A stretch of DNA of 64,000 nt, taken from positions 1-64,000 of the forward strand of contig JAGFNQ010010088.1 in the NCBI GenBank assembly GCA_024364735.1, read 5' to 3'. This document shows positions 1 to 10,604 of this stretch, one piece after another (position 1 is the first letter of the stretch; each line of letters begins with the position of its first letter). A program made the translations under genes and the position numbers. Source of the DNA: Boesenbergia rotunda (taxonomy: Eukaryota > Streptophyta > Magnoliopsida > Zingiberales > Zingiberaceae). Below the pieces are notes generated by a model that worked only from the letters and a program-made list of their open reading frames with translations, had not been told where the DNA came from and ran no database searches.

Positions 1-420
1 TTAGGGGTTTGCTCCCGTTCTCGCACCTCTTCGTCTCGCTGCTCCCGTGCCTCCATCAAGGTTCGATTTTGTTTGTTTTTTTGTTGCTCGACGGGTTTAA
101 AGTGGCTTCCTTTGCCAAGGTTGGGTGGGATATTATATCTTCTTCATGGTTTTATGGCATCAAGTTGTCTGATCTGTGTAAAGTGGTGCCATTTTTATTG
201 AATTTTTTTTGTGGACAGTTTACATAGCGTGAGTAATCTGTGGACAGTTGTCTGATTTTGATCGCATTTTTCCTCTTGTTCTCGCTGCTTCGTTTGCTCA
301 ATCCATGGCAGATGAATTTAGTGTTGCCATTTTTTCACTTATTTTGCTCAATCCATTTAGTGTTGGCTTCGTTTGATTTGTTTAGTTAACTAACAAATCT
401 CAATCCATGTGGCATAATAA
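1..420 (+). repeat. Left terminal inverted repeat of the MULE (inner part)
   Basis: Patchy inverted similarity to 6430-7000 in the same order: the blocks at 58-71 and 356-375 match 6981-6993 and 6480-6497 on the other strand. The spacing differs (about 300 versus 500 bases), so the two repeats have diverged by indels. It probably carries the promoter and 5' untranslated exon of the transposase gene, because a splice acceptor-like CTGTAG sits just upstream of its ATG. Confidence 0.5.
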
Positions 421-663
421 CTGATTAAATACAAAATATAGATTGAACAAAAATCTAACGATATCTATAAAACAATCCAAGGGGTATATAAACTTTTAAT
501 TAAAACTGATGTAGGTCAGTGTCATTATCTCATTAATTAGAATCTAGTCTTTAATATCACTTTTCAAGTCTAATGGCTGAAGTTAAATTTTTTTATACAA
601 CACTCATACTATTTTTCTGATGTCATTATCTCATGATTGTGACTGTAGGATTTTGAAACTATT

Positions 664-3153
664 ATGGATGATGAAACAAGCAATTCTCATTTGCCACTGA
701 ATGAAATGGAGATTAATTCCCAAGTGTTAGGAGAGTCATCAAGCTCAAATGCAGCTGATACTCCACAATTTGGGATGAAGTTTTCATGTGAAGAAGAAGT
801 TCGGGAATTTTACAAATCGTATGCACAATCAGTTGGCTTTGGCATTTGTAAATTGGGGTCAAAAAAGGGAGATGATGGCAAGCAGAAGTATTTCTCATTT
901 GGTTGCTCAAAAAACGGTATGACTGTTCCTAGGGTGAAAAATGTCTTTTATCCTAGACCTTCAAGCAAAACAAATTGCAAAGCTAAGATTAATATTATCA
1001 TTCAGAATGATGGATTATGCTTTGTTAATGGTGTCTTTCTTGATCATAATCATGCATTAAGTCCAAAGAAGTCAAGACATTTTAGATGCAATCAAGTTTT
1101 AGATTCCCTAACAAAGAGGAAACTAGATTTGAATGATCAAGCAGGAATAACTTTGAGTAAGAGTTTTCATTCACTTGTTGTTGAAGCTGGTGGTTATGAA
1201 AATTTATCTTTTGATGAGAGAAAGTGTAGAAATTATATTGGTGAAGCCCGTAGATTAAGACTTGGCCACGGTGATGCAAAAGCCTTAAATAATTATTTCT
1301 GTCGTATGCAAAGTAGAAACTCTAATTTCTTTTACATGATTGACGTGGATGAAGATTTTCGCATACGAAATATCTTTTGGGCTGATGAAAGAAGTAGGGC
1401 TGCTTATGATTATTTTTCTGATGTAGTTACATTTGATACTACATATCTTACGAATAGTTATGATATGCCATTTGCTCCGTTTGTTGGAGTAAATCATCAT
1501 GGTGAGTCTGTGTTGCTTGGTTGTGGTTTGATTTCTAAGGAAGATACCGAAACTTTCATTTGGTTATTTAAATCTTGGTTGACTTGCATGAGGGGACGCG
1601 CTCCACAAGGGATTATCACTGACCAATGCAAAGCCATGGAAAATGCAATTGTTGAGGTATTTCCGAACACTAATCATCGATTATGTCTTTGGCATATAAT
1701 GAAAAAAATTCCAAGCAAGTTTGGTAGTCATGCCAACTACAAAATGATAAAGAAAGAGCTAAAGAAAGTTGTTTATAATTCTTTGACAATTGAAGATTGT
1801 GATAACAATTGGCAAAAATTTGTTGAAGCTTTTAGTTTGAAGACAAATGATTGGCTGATTTCTTTGTATGAAAATCGTCATAAGTGGATGCTTGTATATG
1901 TCAATGATAAATTTTGGGCAGGTATGTCGACAAGTCAAAGAAGTGAGAGTATGAATGCTTTTTTTTGATGATTATGTTCATTCCAAAACAACTTTGAAAC
2001 AGTTTCTCGAACAATATGACCATGCTTTGAAAAGCAAGATTGAAAAGGAACAACATTCTGATTTTGCTTCTTTTAATTCCATGATTCCAGTAATTAGTGG
2101 GAGTCCACTTGAAAGGCAATTTCAAAAGGTCTATACAAACAAAATTTTCAAGTTGTTTCAGGATGAAATGAGAGGTTTGATGTTTTACAATACTTCATTT
2201 GTGAGGGAAGAAGGGAATATATTATTTTTTGAAGTCGTTGAAACAGTATATGGGAAGGAGGGAGGAACTTCAAAAGATGTTTCTTATTGGGTACAATACA
2301 GTGAGTTAGAGCTTCATCTGAAGTGTTTGTGTCGCCTATTTGAGTTTCATGGCATTTTGTGTAGACATTTGATTTCTGTCTTGTCAAAAGAAATGTGAAT
2401 AATGTTTCTGGAAAATATATTTTGGACCGGTGGCGCAAAGACATTAAACGTGATTATCAAGGAATCACTAATATTTATGATGATTGTTGTTCTCATGAAG
2501 AAGAAAGAAGAAGATATAATATCCTACATCCTTTGTTACATGAAGTACAGAAGCTTGGGTCAAAAAATGATCAGAGGTTACTACTTTTAACTGATATCTT
2601 GAAAGATGCAAAAGAAAGGCTTATGAATATTGATGTCAGTGATTCCTTGGATGGTGCTCAAGCTAGCAACATGGTTCATGGCAATTCACGGATTGAGAGC
2701 CAAAAGTTTCACTCTCCATTGAAAGTAAGGTCTCGGGGACGTCCACCAAAGAAAAGAAAGCAATCCATAATTGAGCAATTTGCAAAAAAGGGGAAGGCAA
2801 AGTCTCGGAAAAAGGTTTGGTTTTATACCTCAAGTAATAGTTTATATTTGTGGAAATATGCTACTTTGGTTTATGTTATGCTATGGTTTATAAAATCTGA
2901 TTTAGTGTATTCTCTTTGTCTATAGTGTTCTACAGTTGTAGAAAGACAAGAAGAGTATTCAAATTTAAATCCTATGGATGATCAAAACAGTCAGAATGTA
3001 AGTTTGTTGATTTTTTATTGGAATTAAGATTACTAATCTATTCAGTATTATATTTTTAACATGATTATTTTGCTAATTTTTGTCCTTACCCCTTCTTTGT
3101 TGTAGGTTGTATTAGAAACTGCTATTGATTCAACATTTTCACAATGCCCTTGA
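664..3153 (+). pseudogene. FAR1-type MULE transposase (FAR1-related), two frameshifts
   Basis: Predicted cut-and-paste transposase of the FAR1/FHY3-related Mutator group. Residues ~36-140 form a FAR1 zinc-finger DNA-binding domain with the FLDHNH signature. Residues ~255-350 form the MULE transposase core: D258 in TFDTTY, D320 in IITDQ and E428 in the RSE motif give a plausible DDE triad. A SWIM zinc finger (CLC...CRH) lies near 2320-2370 and an AT-hook-like RGRPPKKRKQ near 2735-2764. The frame breaks at an eight-T run around 1959-1966, where one T fewer restores the family motif NAFFDDYVHSKTT, and again near 2391-2397. Two short 3' introns fit (2814 to about 2925, and 2998-3105), giving a stop at 3151-3153. 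The ATG at 664 follows an acceptor-like site, so a 5' UTR intron is likely. The breaks may be decay or homopolymer sequencing error. It is mobile-element derived and not a host FRS gene, judging by the flanking inverted repeats. Confidence 0.85.
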
Positions 3154-3519
3154 AAATATATATCTATGTGTGTAAGTCAAATTGCTATTGATTTTTTTCT
3201 TTTTTTGCTAATTTTCAGCATTTTTAAACTGCTATTAGGAACTGCTATTGTAAGTCAAACTGCTAATTTTTGTCCTTACCCCTTGATTTTTTTCTTTGTT
3301 GCTAATGTACATTTTCACAAACTGCTATTGATTCATTTTCACACGTCCAATCTGATGATTCATAGTATCCCCATTCAAGTTTGCTTGTTTGTTTATGTTG
3401 TAAATGGTTTGTCACCTAACAATTTGCTAATCTCTAATAATTATACTTTCTAGGCGTGGTGGAGCAATTTGCAGTGGCAGATCAGCATAGTCGTGGTGGA
3501 GCAGTTTTTTGTGGACCAT

Positions 3520-4020
3520 CTGAAATGCATCTGGAATAGCTTGTAATGCCTCTGGAATGTTTGTAATGCAATTGGAATGCATCTGGAATGCAATTGGAAT
3601 GCATCTGGAATAGCTTTGTAAACTGCAATTGGAATGTTTGTAATGCAACTGGAATGTTTGTAATGCAATTGTAATGCATCTGGAATAGCTGTATATTCAG
3701 TGAACTTGTGTCTGTAATTCTAATGCAACTGGAATGTTTGTAATGCAATTGTAATGCATCTGGAATAGCTTTATATTCAGTGAACTTGTGTCTGTAATTC
3801 TAATACAACTGGAATGTTTGTAATGCAATTGTAATGCATCAATCTAGAATAGCTTTATATTCAGTGAACTTGTGTCTATAATTCTAATGCAACTGGAATG
3901 TTTGTAATGCAATTGTAATGCATTTGTAATGCAACTCATCTGTAATGCAATTGTAATGCAACTCATCTGTAATGCATCTGTAATGCAACTCATCTATAAT
4001 GCATCTGTAATGCAAGGTTT
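3520..4020. repeat. Tandem repeats between the two MULE genes
   Basis: Dense repetition of TAATGCA-type words. A unit of about 80 bases, containing GGAATAGCT..ATATTCAGTGAACTTGTGTCT, occurs three times from about 3660, 3740 and 3820. A shorter unit (TGTAATGCAACTCATC type) follows. The block lies downstream of the transposase gene and ahead of the 3' end of the opposing GRF gene, in the convergent intergenic space. Confidence 0.8.
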
Positions 4021-4499
4021 AGGTGAGATCTGATGGCTTATTTAGTCGATAATAAATACTAATTAACATGTATAATCTATTTATATTTTCTCTCTTATGC
4101 AGAGTATCTTTGCTTAATTGGCTAGCTCCTTTGCCTTTTTTTTCCTATCCATTTCTCGAGCATTTCCTGTAAAGACCATTTTATTTGTTAGAACTTTCCT
4201 GTGCTTGTTCCTTGCGGCATTAGATTCATTCAACTGACACCGTCGATCCGATTAAGAATACGACTGACTGATAGAATTATATTATTCCTTGATTCAAACT
4301 TCAAAGTAAGAGGATGGGTTTTCCATTTCATGCATGCGGCACGTTTTGACTTGCTTTCTTCTCCAAAACCTTAAAGCACTTCTTCTTCTTCTTCTGTCGA
4401 CGTTTCAGCTGCAGTCAAACTTTTGTTCTGCAAGATAATTCCTCGATCGTTGGGTGTGCTAGCACACAAGGCATGAGAATGCATGAGACTGAGTCGCTA

Positions 4500-4640
4500 A
4501 AAGTTCGTTGTGCAATTGTAATGCATCTATAATGCAACTCATCTATAAAGCACCAGCTCATATGTAACTGCAATTCATTTGTAATGCAATTGTAATGCAT
4601 CTGTAATGTTTGTAATGCATCTGTAATGCAATTGTGTTCA
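4500..4640. repeat. Second patch of the TAATGCA-type repeat
   Basis: The same short words (TGTAATGCAATTGTAATGCATC and variants) return after a ~480-base interruption (4020-4500) that shows no coding signal. The interruption may be a later insertion splitting one array. Confidence 0.7.
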
Positions 4641-4659
4641 TTTGTGTCCTGCCCTTTAA

Positions 4660-5489
4660 TTCTTTTCATTTGTGTTCATTTGTGCCAGTATCAATCAAGC
4701 AGGATAATGCCTAAACACGAAGAACTTGTGGCACCGAGTTTTAGATCATGATCTTGATAATTAAGAACAAACACCTACTTAGAGTATAAAGAAACATACT
4801 TGGCCATTGACAGATATTTAAAGATGAGTATATCAACATCTTTATACAGCATTGTACTTCATTATCAGATTTTCCAATTATGTCGATAAGCAACACAGCA
4901 GTCATGAATTTTTTTATAAGATAACTACGATAAGCCATTCGATATGTTTCTAACAGTTTGTGGATGACAATATTGAAAACCTCCCTCCCTAAGCAATAGA
5001 TACCTTCAGCGCTTGCCAAGGACGGACGATTGCACCACACAAACAATCAATTGCTCCTCCAGAATCAGATACAAGTGTCATTCCATATAAGCCTTTTGAA
5101 AGCACCAGCTCCAGTCAACCTGGATTGCCATAAGTCCCCTTTAAAGCTAAAGTAGCATCAACATAGAGCCATGACCATACACCATTCACGATAAGAATGC
5201 ATAAATACAACGCTAGCAATCAAATATGTATAGAATTTTGTTCCAAATACTGCTCAAGTTTCAATGGTGTGGCCTGCAACAGCTATATGGTGTAGAATGG
5301 TCAATACCAACACTTCAGAGCATGCATACTACGTTAGAGAAGAATAACATAACTTAACACTATTAAAAACCAAAAATAACAAAGATAGCAATTATAACCT
5401 TAAAATCTCAAATTATATATTTTAGTGAACTACATCAACCAACTTACAATCATCAACTTAAAATTACATCTATTTTTGCATATAGAAAA
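4660..5489. other. MULE interior, no clear gene
   Basis: Moderately AT-rich. On the minus strand about 4741-5170, fragments resemble a decayed RNase H-like reading frame (for example a piece ending VSDSGGAID), but stops interrupt it and the likeness is weak. Otherwise it holds only the likely 3' UTR of the GRF gene. Confidence 0.35.
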
Positions 5490-6043
5490 TTACATCCACC
5501 AACTTAAAATCATCATAATCCAAGTAAATACAACTACAAAGATAGCAATTCTAAACTTCCTATTCAGTGAACATATTTCAGCACTCAACCTCATAGTAAC
5601 AGTATTGTTGTTAACATCATTCATCAAATCATTATATTGAGTTGCACCCTTGTAACCATTAGATGCCTTTAATTCACTGATCTCCAATTGTAGTTTTTGG
5701 TTATCCATCTTCAAATTATTAATAATTTCTTTCGTTCTTTCTGACAATTCTGGGTCATGCCATAAGAAGAAGTCACATCCCTTTTCCTGAATTTGAAATA
5801 AACTTAATGAAAACCCAATAATTAAAAAAAATCATAACATTTGATGTTACCTATGTTATTGTATCAAAAACTTACTCTGAATTTTGGACATGAAAAAAAT
5901 CGTCTTCCTGAATTGGTTTCCGTCCATGATGTCCATAGAGTGGATCTTAACCCACAATAACATAATATACGGGGAGCATTCGATTGCTCGTTATTCATGC
6001 GTTTTCGATTGAAAGATGATGACGATGAAGAGCCGGCTGCCAT
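5490..6043 (-). CDS. GRF zinc-finger, coiled-coil, membrane-anchored protein inside the MULE
   Basis: Two exons fit exactly: 6043-5876 (56 codons) and 5786-5490 (98 codons plus stop), 154 aa in all, joined across a GTAAGT...TTCAG intron of 89 bases. A short Ser-rich N-terminus is followed by a GRF-type zinc finger: C28 and C30 (CYC), C52 (FFSC) and C60 (KGCDFF), with the typical trailing FLWHD. Residues ~70-105 are a charged, Leu-rich coiled coil. Residues ~131-152 are one hydrophobic membrane segment ending in WWM. GRF fingers bind single-stranded nucleic acid in known proteins; what this small plant form does is not established. It faces the transposase gene as mudrB faces mudrA in MuDR, but it has no likeness to mudrB that I can see. 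An acceptor-like TTGCAG just upstream of the ATG suggests a 5' UTR exon in the right terminal repeat. The frame is intact, unlike the transposase. Confidence 0.8.
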
Positions 6044-6429
6044 GAATTATCTTTCCTTTTTTTCCTGCAATATTTTTTCATCTCAAAAGGGCAGTAAGCA
6101 CTACAATGAGCAGCTAAGCAAACACATTCGAATTTAAAGATTAATACAAATTTGTAAACATATATGAACTAGGAAGCTGATAAGTTGGAAAGGGCAGTGA
6201 ACAGTTAAGCAAACACATTCAAATTTAAAGATTAATACAAAATTGTAAACATATACATCAATGGTTTATGAAAGCTTATCCAGTATCAAATACGTTACTT
6301 AAACGCACCAATTGAAGAATGGGTTCTAAATAGTAAGCTCAGAGCAACTTCTTTCATTTTTATGAGCTTCAAGCGGCGAAACCTAGATGATAAACTCCTA
6401 GTTTCTTTACCAAACAAGAACTCTGCCAT

Positions 6430-7315
6430 GGTTTGAGAAATCAAAACACATTTCCACAGAAAAAATGAATTGAGCAAACGAAGCCAACACTAAATTGTTG
6501 CATAACAAATACAATTTCTAGAGTGCATAGTGTATGATCATAGATTATCAATTTACTCTACGAAACATGCCTCACTAAGTGAAATAAAATGTATAATTTT
6601 GTGCTTATGTTACAAAGTTTGTTGTTGAGTCTACCATATAACAGGATAAGCAGCAAATAAGTTGTCTAGTATCCTAGGAGTTATTTCGGTTTAGTAAATC
6701 ATATAGGTAAACAGAAAAGAACTTTTTAACACCTGTTTATTTGGATGGAAGATATAAGGGGAGCACAAAAAGCGACACAAAAGATGTTCATAAATTGTGG
6801 AGCTGCATATATGGTTTTGTAATCCAAGTAGATGGACACTAATACGTTTTGAAGATGAAAGAACAAAAAAAATGATGAAAATGTCTGAAACTCAATGAAC
6901 ATATGGCAACTTTCATGTGCTTGCGACGATTTAACTTCTGAGCTGAGTCAATTACAGGTCGAGGAACAAGAGGGAGATGAAAATCGAACCTTGGCGAGTA
7001 TAGTGTCCCTAGCAGCGAGAAGGGATCGGAGCTGGAGGAATGGAGGAGCGGCCCGAGAGCAGCGAAAGAGCTGGCGAGAGGAACAAAAGCAGCACGAGCA
7101 GTGAAAAAAGCAGCACGATCTCGGTGGAGAAGAGGCAGAGAAGAGAAGCTTAAACCCTAGATCGCCGGTGGAAAAGAGGTGGAGAAGAGGAGCGTCGGTG
7201 GAGAAGAGATGGAGAAGTCCTCTTCGCCGGTGGAGAAGAGGTGGAGAATTGGAGTTTCGTGCGGTAGGGAAATGAATCGGCACTGGAGGGATTTTCATTT
7301 GGTTTTAGGGTTTGG
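6430..7315 (-). repeat. Right terminal inverted repeat region of the MULE
   Basis: Read on the minus strand it shares ordered blocks with the left end of the window (see left repeat). It is GC-richer from 6960 to 7300, with purine-rich GGAGAAGAGG repeats at 7130-7250, and would contain the promoter and leader of the GRF gene. The outer boundary is estimated from the end of the GC-rich part. Confidence 0.5.
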
Positions 7316-7562
7316 CGGCTTAAACACACGCTGACTTGGACCGTGACACGCTGGCAGCCAACTCATTCCCTATGGCATTCACTCTGATTTTTTCACTCAG
7401 CATATCATTACTCAATTACTAATTAGGCGACGTCGTCGTGTAAGCGGCGTAGATAATTAGGTGGCGTCATGGAATTAGTTACGTTGACATATTTAAAGCG
7501 AACTAGAAAGAATTGCGCTATTTTTTTGTGTGCGCTATAGAGTGTATAGATGTTTTGACACC

Positions 7563-8150
7563 TAAAACATCTTCTCCTAGGTCAACCATATCTATTGATA
7601 TAGGGTTCTCAGAAATCCAGATATGAGAGGTTCATAAGTGGGTTTTGACCAAAACCCACTGATGGACCTACCATATCTGAATTTCTGAAAACTCCATATG
7701 AATAGAGAGGGTAGAGGTAGGAGATGATGTTTTAGGTGTCCAACCATCTATATATTAGATATCACCAATGAAATAGGAGTAGTTTAGAAATATCAGTGGG
7801 TTTTGACCAAAATCCACTGATGGACCTCCGATATCTGGATTTCTGAAAATTCCATATGAATAGAGAGGGTAGAGGTAGGAGATGATGTTTTAGGTGTCCA
7901 AACATTTATATATTAGATATCACCAATGAAATAGGAGTAGTTTAGAAATATCAGTGGGTTTTGATAAAAAAAACCCACTGATGGACCTCTCATATCTGGA
8001 TTTCTGAAAACTCCATATGAATAGAGAGAGTAGAGGTAGGAGATGATGTTTTAGGTGTCCAAACATCTATATATTAGATATCACCAATGCAATAGGAGTA
8101 GTCTAGCCATATCAGTGGGTTTTGACCAAAACCCACTGATGGACATCACA
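7563..8150. repeat. Tandem array, ~160-bp unit with a perfect palindrome
   Basis: Between three and four diverged copies. Each copy has GATGATGTTTTAGGTGTCC, then ATATCACCAATG, a palindromic core AGTGGGTTTTGACCAAAACC followed by CACTGATGG, a TATCTGGATTTCTGAAAA part and GAATAGAGAGGGTAGAGGT. Copies of TTTTAGGTGTCC start near 7729, 7889 and 8049. The core can form a hairpin with 12-base arms and almost no loop. No coding frame is shared between copies. Confidence 0.8.
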
Positions 8151-8164
8151 TCTATGTTCAGGCC

Positions 8165-8470
8165 CTCCTAGCGTGACTTCAGACCCTGCGTTTTAATCTG
8201 AAATTAAGTATTTTGATAGGTTTTTTAATATATTAATATATTTTTAAAATAGAAAAAAAATTTGAGTCCACGTCGGACCTGAATCAAAAGATTTCAGGCC
8301 CAACGTGGGTCTGAAATAAAAAATTTCAGGCCCACGTTGGGCCTGAAATATTTTTATATCATGCCCACACTGGGCCTGAAATATTTTGATTTCAGGCCTA
8401 GCGTGGGCCTGAAATAAAAATATTTCAGGCCCAAAGTGGGCCTGAAATCAATAGATTTCAGGCCCATATT
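8165..8470. repeat. Array of TTTCAGGCCC...GGGCCTGAAA palindromes
   Basis: At least five near-palindromic units of about 40 bases. Arms such as TTTCAGGCCCA and TGGGCCTGAAA are separated by only 2-4 bases (ACG, CGT, CAC, AAAG and variants) and joined by A/T-rich linkers. Any neighbouring pair can also fold as a longer hairpin. No terminal repeats or target duplication were seen around the array. Confidence 0.8.
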
Positions 8471-9006
8471 TTTTTTATCCCATATTTTTTTTATTGATTT
8501 CAGCGAATGTTTTTTTTTCAAATATATTTTTATATATTAATATATTTATTAAATATTATTTAATATATTAATTTTTATTAATCAAATATAAAAATCATTT
8601 ATTTATATTTTTAAATCACGTTGGATGAGGTATTTTTTAACTGAAATATTTTTTTACCAAAACCTTACGTTTTTAGCGCCGATTCCATTATATATTATTT
8701 TAAAATAAAAGTCTGAAAAGCACGTGCAGTCGTCTCGAAATTTGTTACTGAGAGAGAGAGAAAAAGAAAGACAGTAGTGAGAAAGAGGGGTATAAGAGGA
8801 AGTTCAAATAAAGGTCTGTGCTATTTGGTAAAATAGAAACCATAGTACATGAATTGGTAATTTCCAATTCTTAGGTACGCCCTCTAGTAAATTGCCGCTT
8901 TATATATATGGCGGTTGGCCTCAAGGATGAGAGGAGTTTCGTGTTCATTAAAGCTGTTCAGGTTCATTTCTTCTTAATTTTGCTTCCTTTTATTTTGATT
9001 TTTGAC
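8471..9006. other. AT-rich spacer
   Basis: Very AT-rich to 8700, then a purine-rich GAGAGAGAGA stretch near 8750. No coding frame or RNA gene recognised. Confidence 0.6.
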
Positions 9007-9026
9007 GCTTCTCTTTTCTTGATCGA

Positions 9027-9246
9027 AGCAAAAAAGGTGGAACCGTCACCTTAGTGGCCCCTACCCATACCCCATAGAAATCCAGAGAGGGACAAACCAC
9101 GGTTATCACTGGTGTGGTAAGGCGTCTAGGGTCGAGCGGATTAAAGCCAGCAGACCAGGACTTTATTCCCGTGCGTAACTGGCGACGCTCGAATCTGTGA
9201 CCCCAAAGCAAATGGCCAGACGGTTACCATTATCCAGCCCGTGGGG
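9027..9246 (-). mobile_element. tRNA-derived SINE, family A, with 20-bp target duplication
   Basis: On the minus strand the body starts with a box A-like TGGTAACCGTCTGG and a box B-like AGATTCGAGCG, and ends in a T-rich tail, as in Au-type plant SINEs. The flanks 9007-9026 and 9247-9266 are an identical 20-base direct repeat, so both edges are certain to a base. A second copy of the family, in the other orientation, is at 63623-63834. Confidence 0.85.
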
Positions 9247-9266
9247 GCTTCTCTTTTCTTGATCGA

Positions 9267-9904
9267 GATCGGCAAGTAGATGCAGTATCGCCAGGTAGAA
9301 ATTATTTGTTCTTAAGTGATCATCTTTTTGTTAAAAAATTAATAATAATAATTAACCATGCATGTTCATTAAAATTGTTCGTTAAGCTTTGGTTTTTAGA
9401 TTCATTTTAGACAGATTGGGTTTATAATGTGATTTTTATAGATAATAACATATATTCTGAATCAATATTGCAGATAAAGAATCAATATATATATAATCAG
9501 TTATAAAAATGTGATAATAATCGTAAAAATGTACGTTGGTCGTTTAGATAAACCTATGCGAATGCCTTTCGATTTATATTAATCATTGGTGGAAAATTTT
9601 TATGAGGCTGACTGACCGCCTACAATATTAGTCGGTTCAAATAACTAAATAAAATAATAATAATAATAAAAGTAAGAAATAATAATAATAATAAAAGGGG
9701 CACTTACTCTTCAGGTCCTAAATTTATACTAAATTGACAATTCTAATATCGAACTTTTGAAAGGACTTTTATCGTCTCAAAGTTGGGTATTTACCTTTTT
9801 TTAGTATTATTTTAAAAACAACAATTTTAATACCATGCAATAGGAGATGCCTCAAGTCTTTATTTTTTAAAAAATTATAATTAAACACTATAATTCAATT
9901 GGGA
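9267..9904. other. AT-rich spacer
   Basis: AT-rich with AATAATAATAAAA simple repeats near 9655-9695. No gene recognised on either strand. Confidence 0.6.
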
Positions 9905-10345
9905 AGACTTTTGTCTTAACAGGCTAGACCTATATAATAATAAAATAGCCCGAGCCTGACCTGTGACCTGTTATAGGCTTTGTTCTCGGCTTAAGACTGA
10001 CATGTTCAATAGTCTGATCTGGCCTACGGCCTGTTTACAAAGTCTGTAAGTTAGAACACTTTATACAGGCCAACAGGACAAAGCATTAAATAGGCCAAAA
10101 ACCAACCTTAACAGGCCAGGTCAGACTTTTGCCTTAACATATCAGACCTGTATAGTAACAAAATAGCCTGAGTCTGACCTATGACCTGTTATAGACTTTG
10201 TTCTTAGCTTAAGTCTGACTTGTTCAATAGTCTGGTCTGGCCTACGACTTGTTTACAAAGTCTGTAAGTTAAAACATTTTATACAGGCCAACATGCCAAA
10301 GCATTAAATAGGCCAAAAATCAACCTTAATAGGTCTTGCATCGTA
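9905..10345. repeat. Direct tandem duplication, ~219 bp unit
   Basis: Two diverged copies. Shared anchors are AAAATAGCC(C/T)GAG at about 9942 and 10161, GACTTGTTCAATAGTCTG, GTTTACAAAGTCTGTAAGTTA and AAGCATTAAATAGGCCAAAAA. The words AGGCC and GGCCT recur within each copy. No open frame. A related decayed stretch continues to about 10620. Confidence 0.8.
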
Positions 10346-10604
10346 CATGCCTCAAAATAGATCTTGCATCATATAGGCATCAAAACAAGTCAGACCTATA
10401 AATATATACATATGTATCTAATATTAACAGACATTGACCAACCTATCAAATTTGGTAGTCTTTATATTAAGCATGGATTTGACCCGATAAGAAAATAAAT
10501 TTTGAGACAAAACTGAATATTATCCTATTTTTAAACAGGCTAGGTCAGGCCAAGCTAAACACAAGTGCATGACAAGTCACCTGATTTATTTTCATCCCTA
10601 TTTA

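Larger units (their letters stand above)
1..7315. mobile_element. Mutator-like element (MULE) with two convergent genes, left end outside window
   Basis: The segment holds a FAR1/MULE transposase gene on the plus strand and a GRF zinc-finger gene on the minus strand, transcribed towards each other. Pieces of the first ~400 bases recur in inverted order near 6430-7000. One shared piece surrounds AAGGTTCGATTTT (about 58-71 versus 6981-6993) and another surrounds TTTAGTGTTGGCTTCGTTTG (about 356-375 versus 6480-6497). This fits diverged long terminal inverted repeats, as in MULEs. Because the matching part of the right repeat lies ~320 bases inside the apparent right end, the left end should be a few hundred bases before position 1. 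The right end near 7315 is approximate, and no 9-bp target duplication can be tested without the left end. Confidence 0.65.

Noticed and set aside
3427..3748. Overlapping minus-strand frames rich in HYKH/CITNIP
   Set aside because: Products of the TAATGCA tandem repeats.
7563..8470. Regular repeats resembling a CRISPR array
   Set aside because: Eukaryotic nuclear context, units diverge throughout, and there are no unique constant-length spacers or cas genes.
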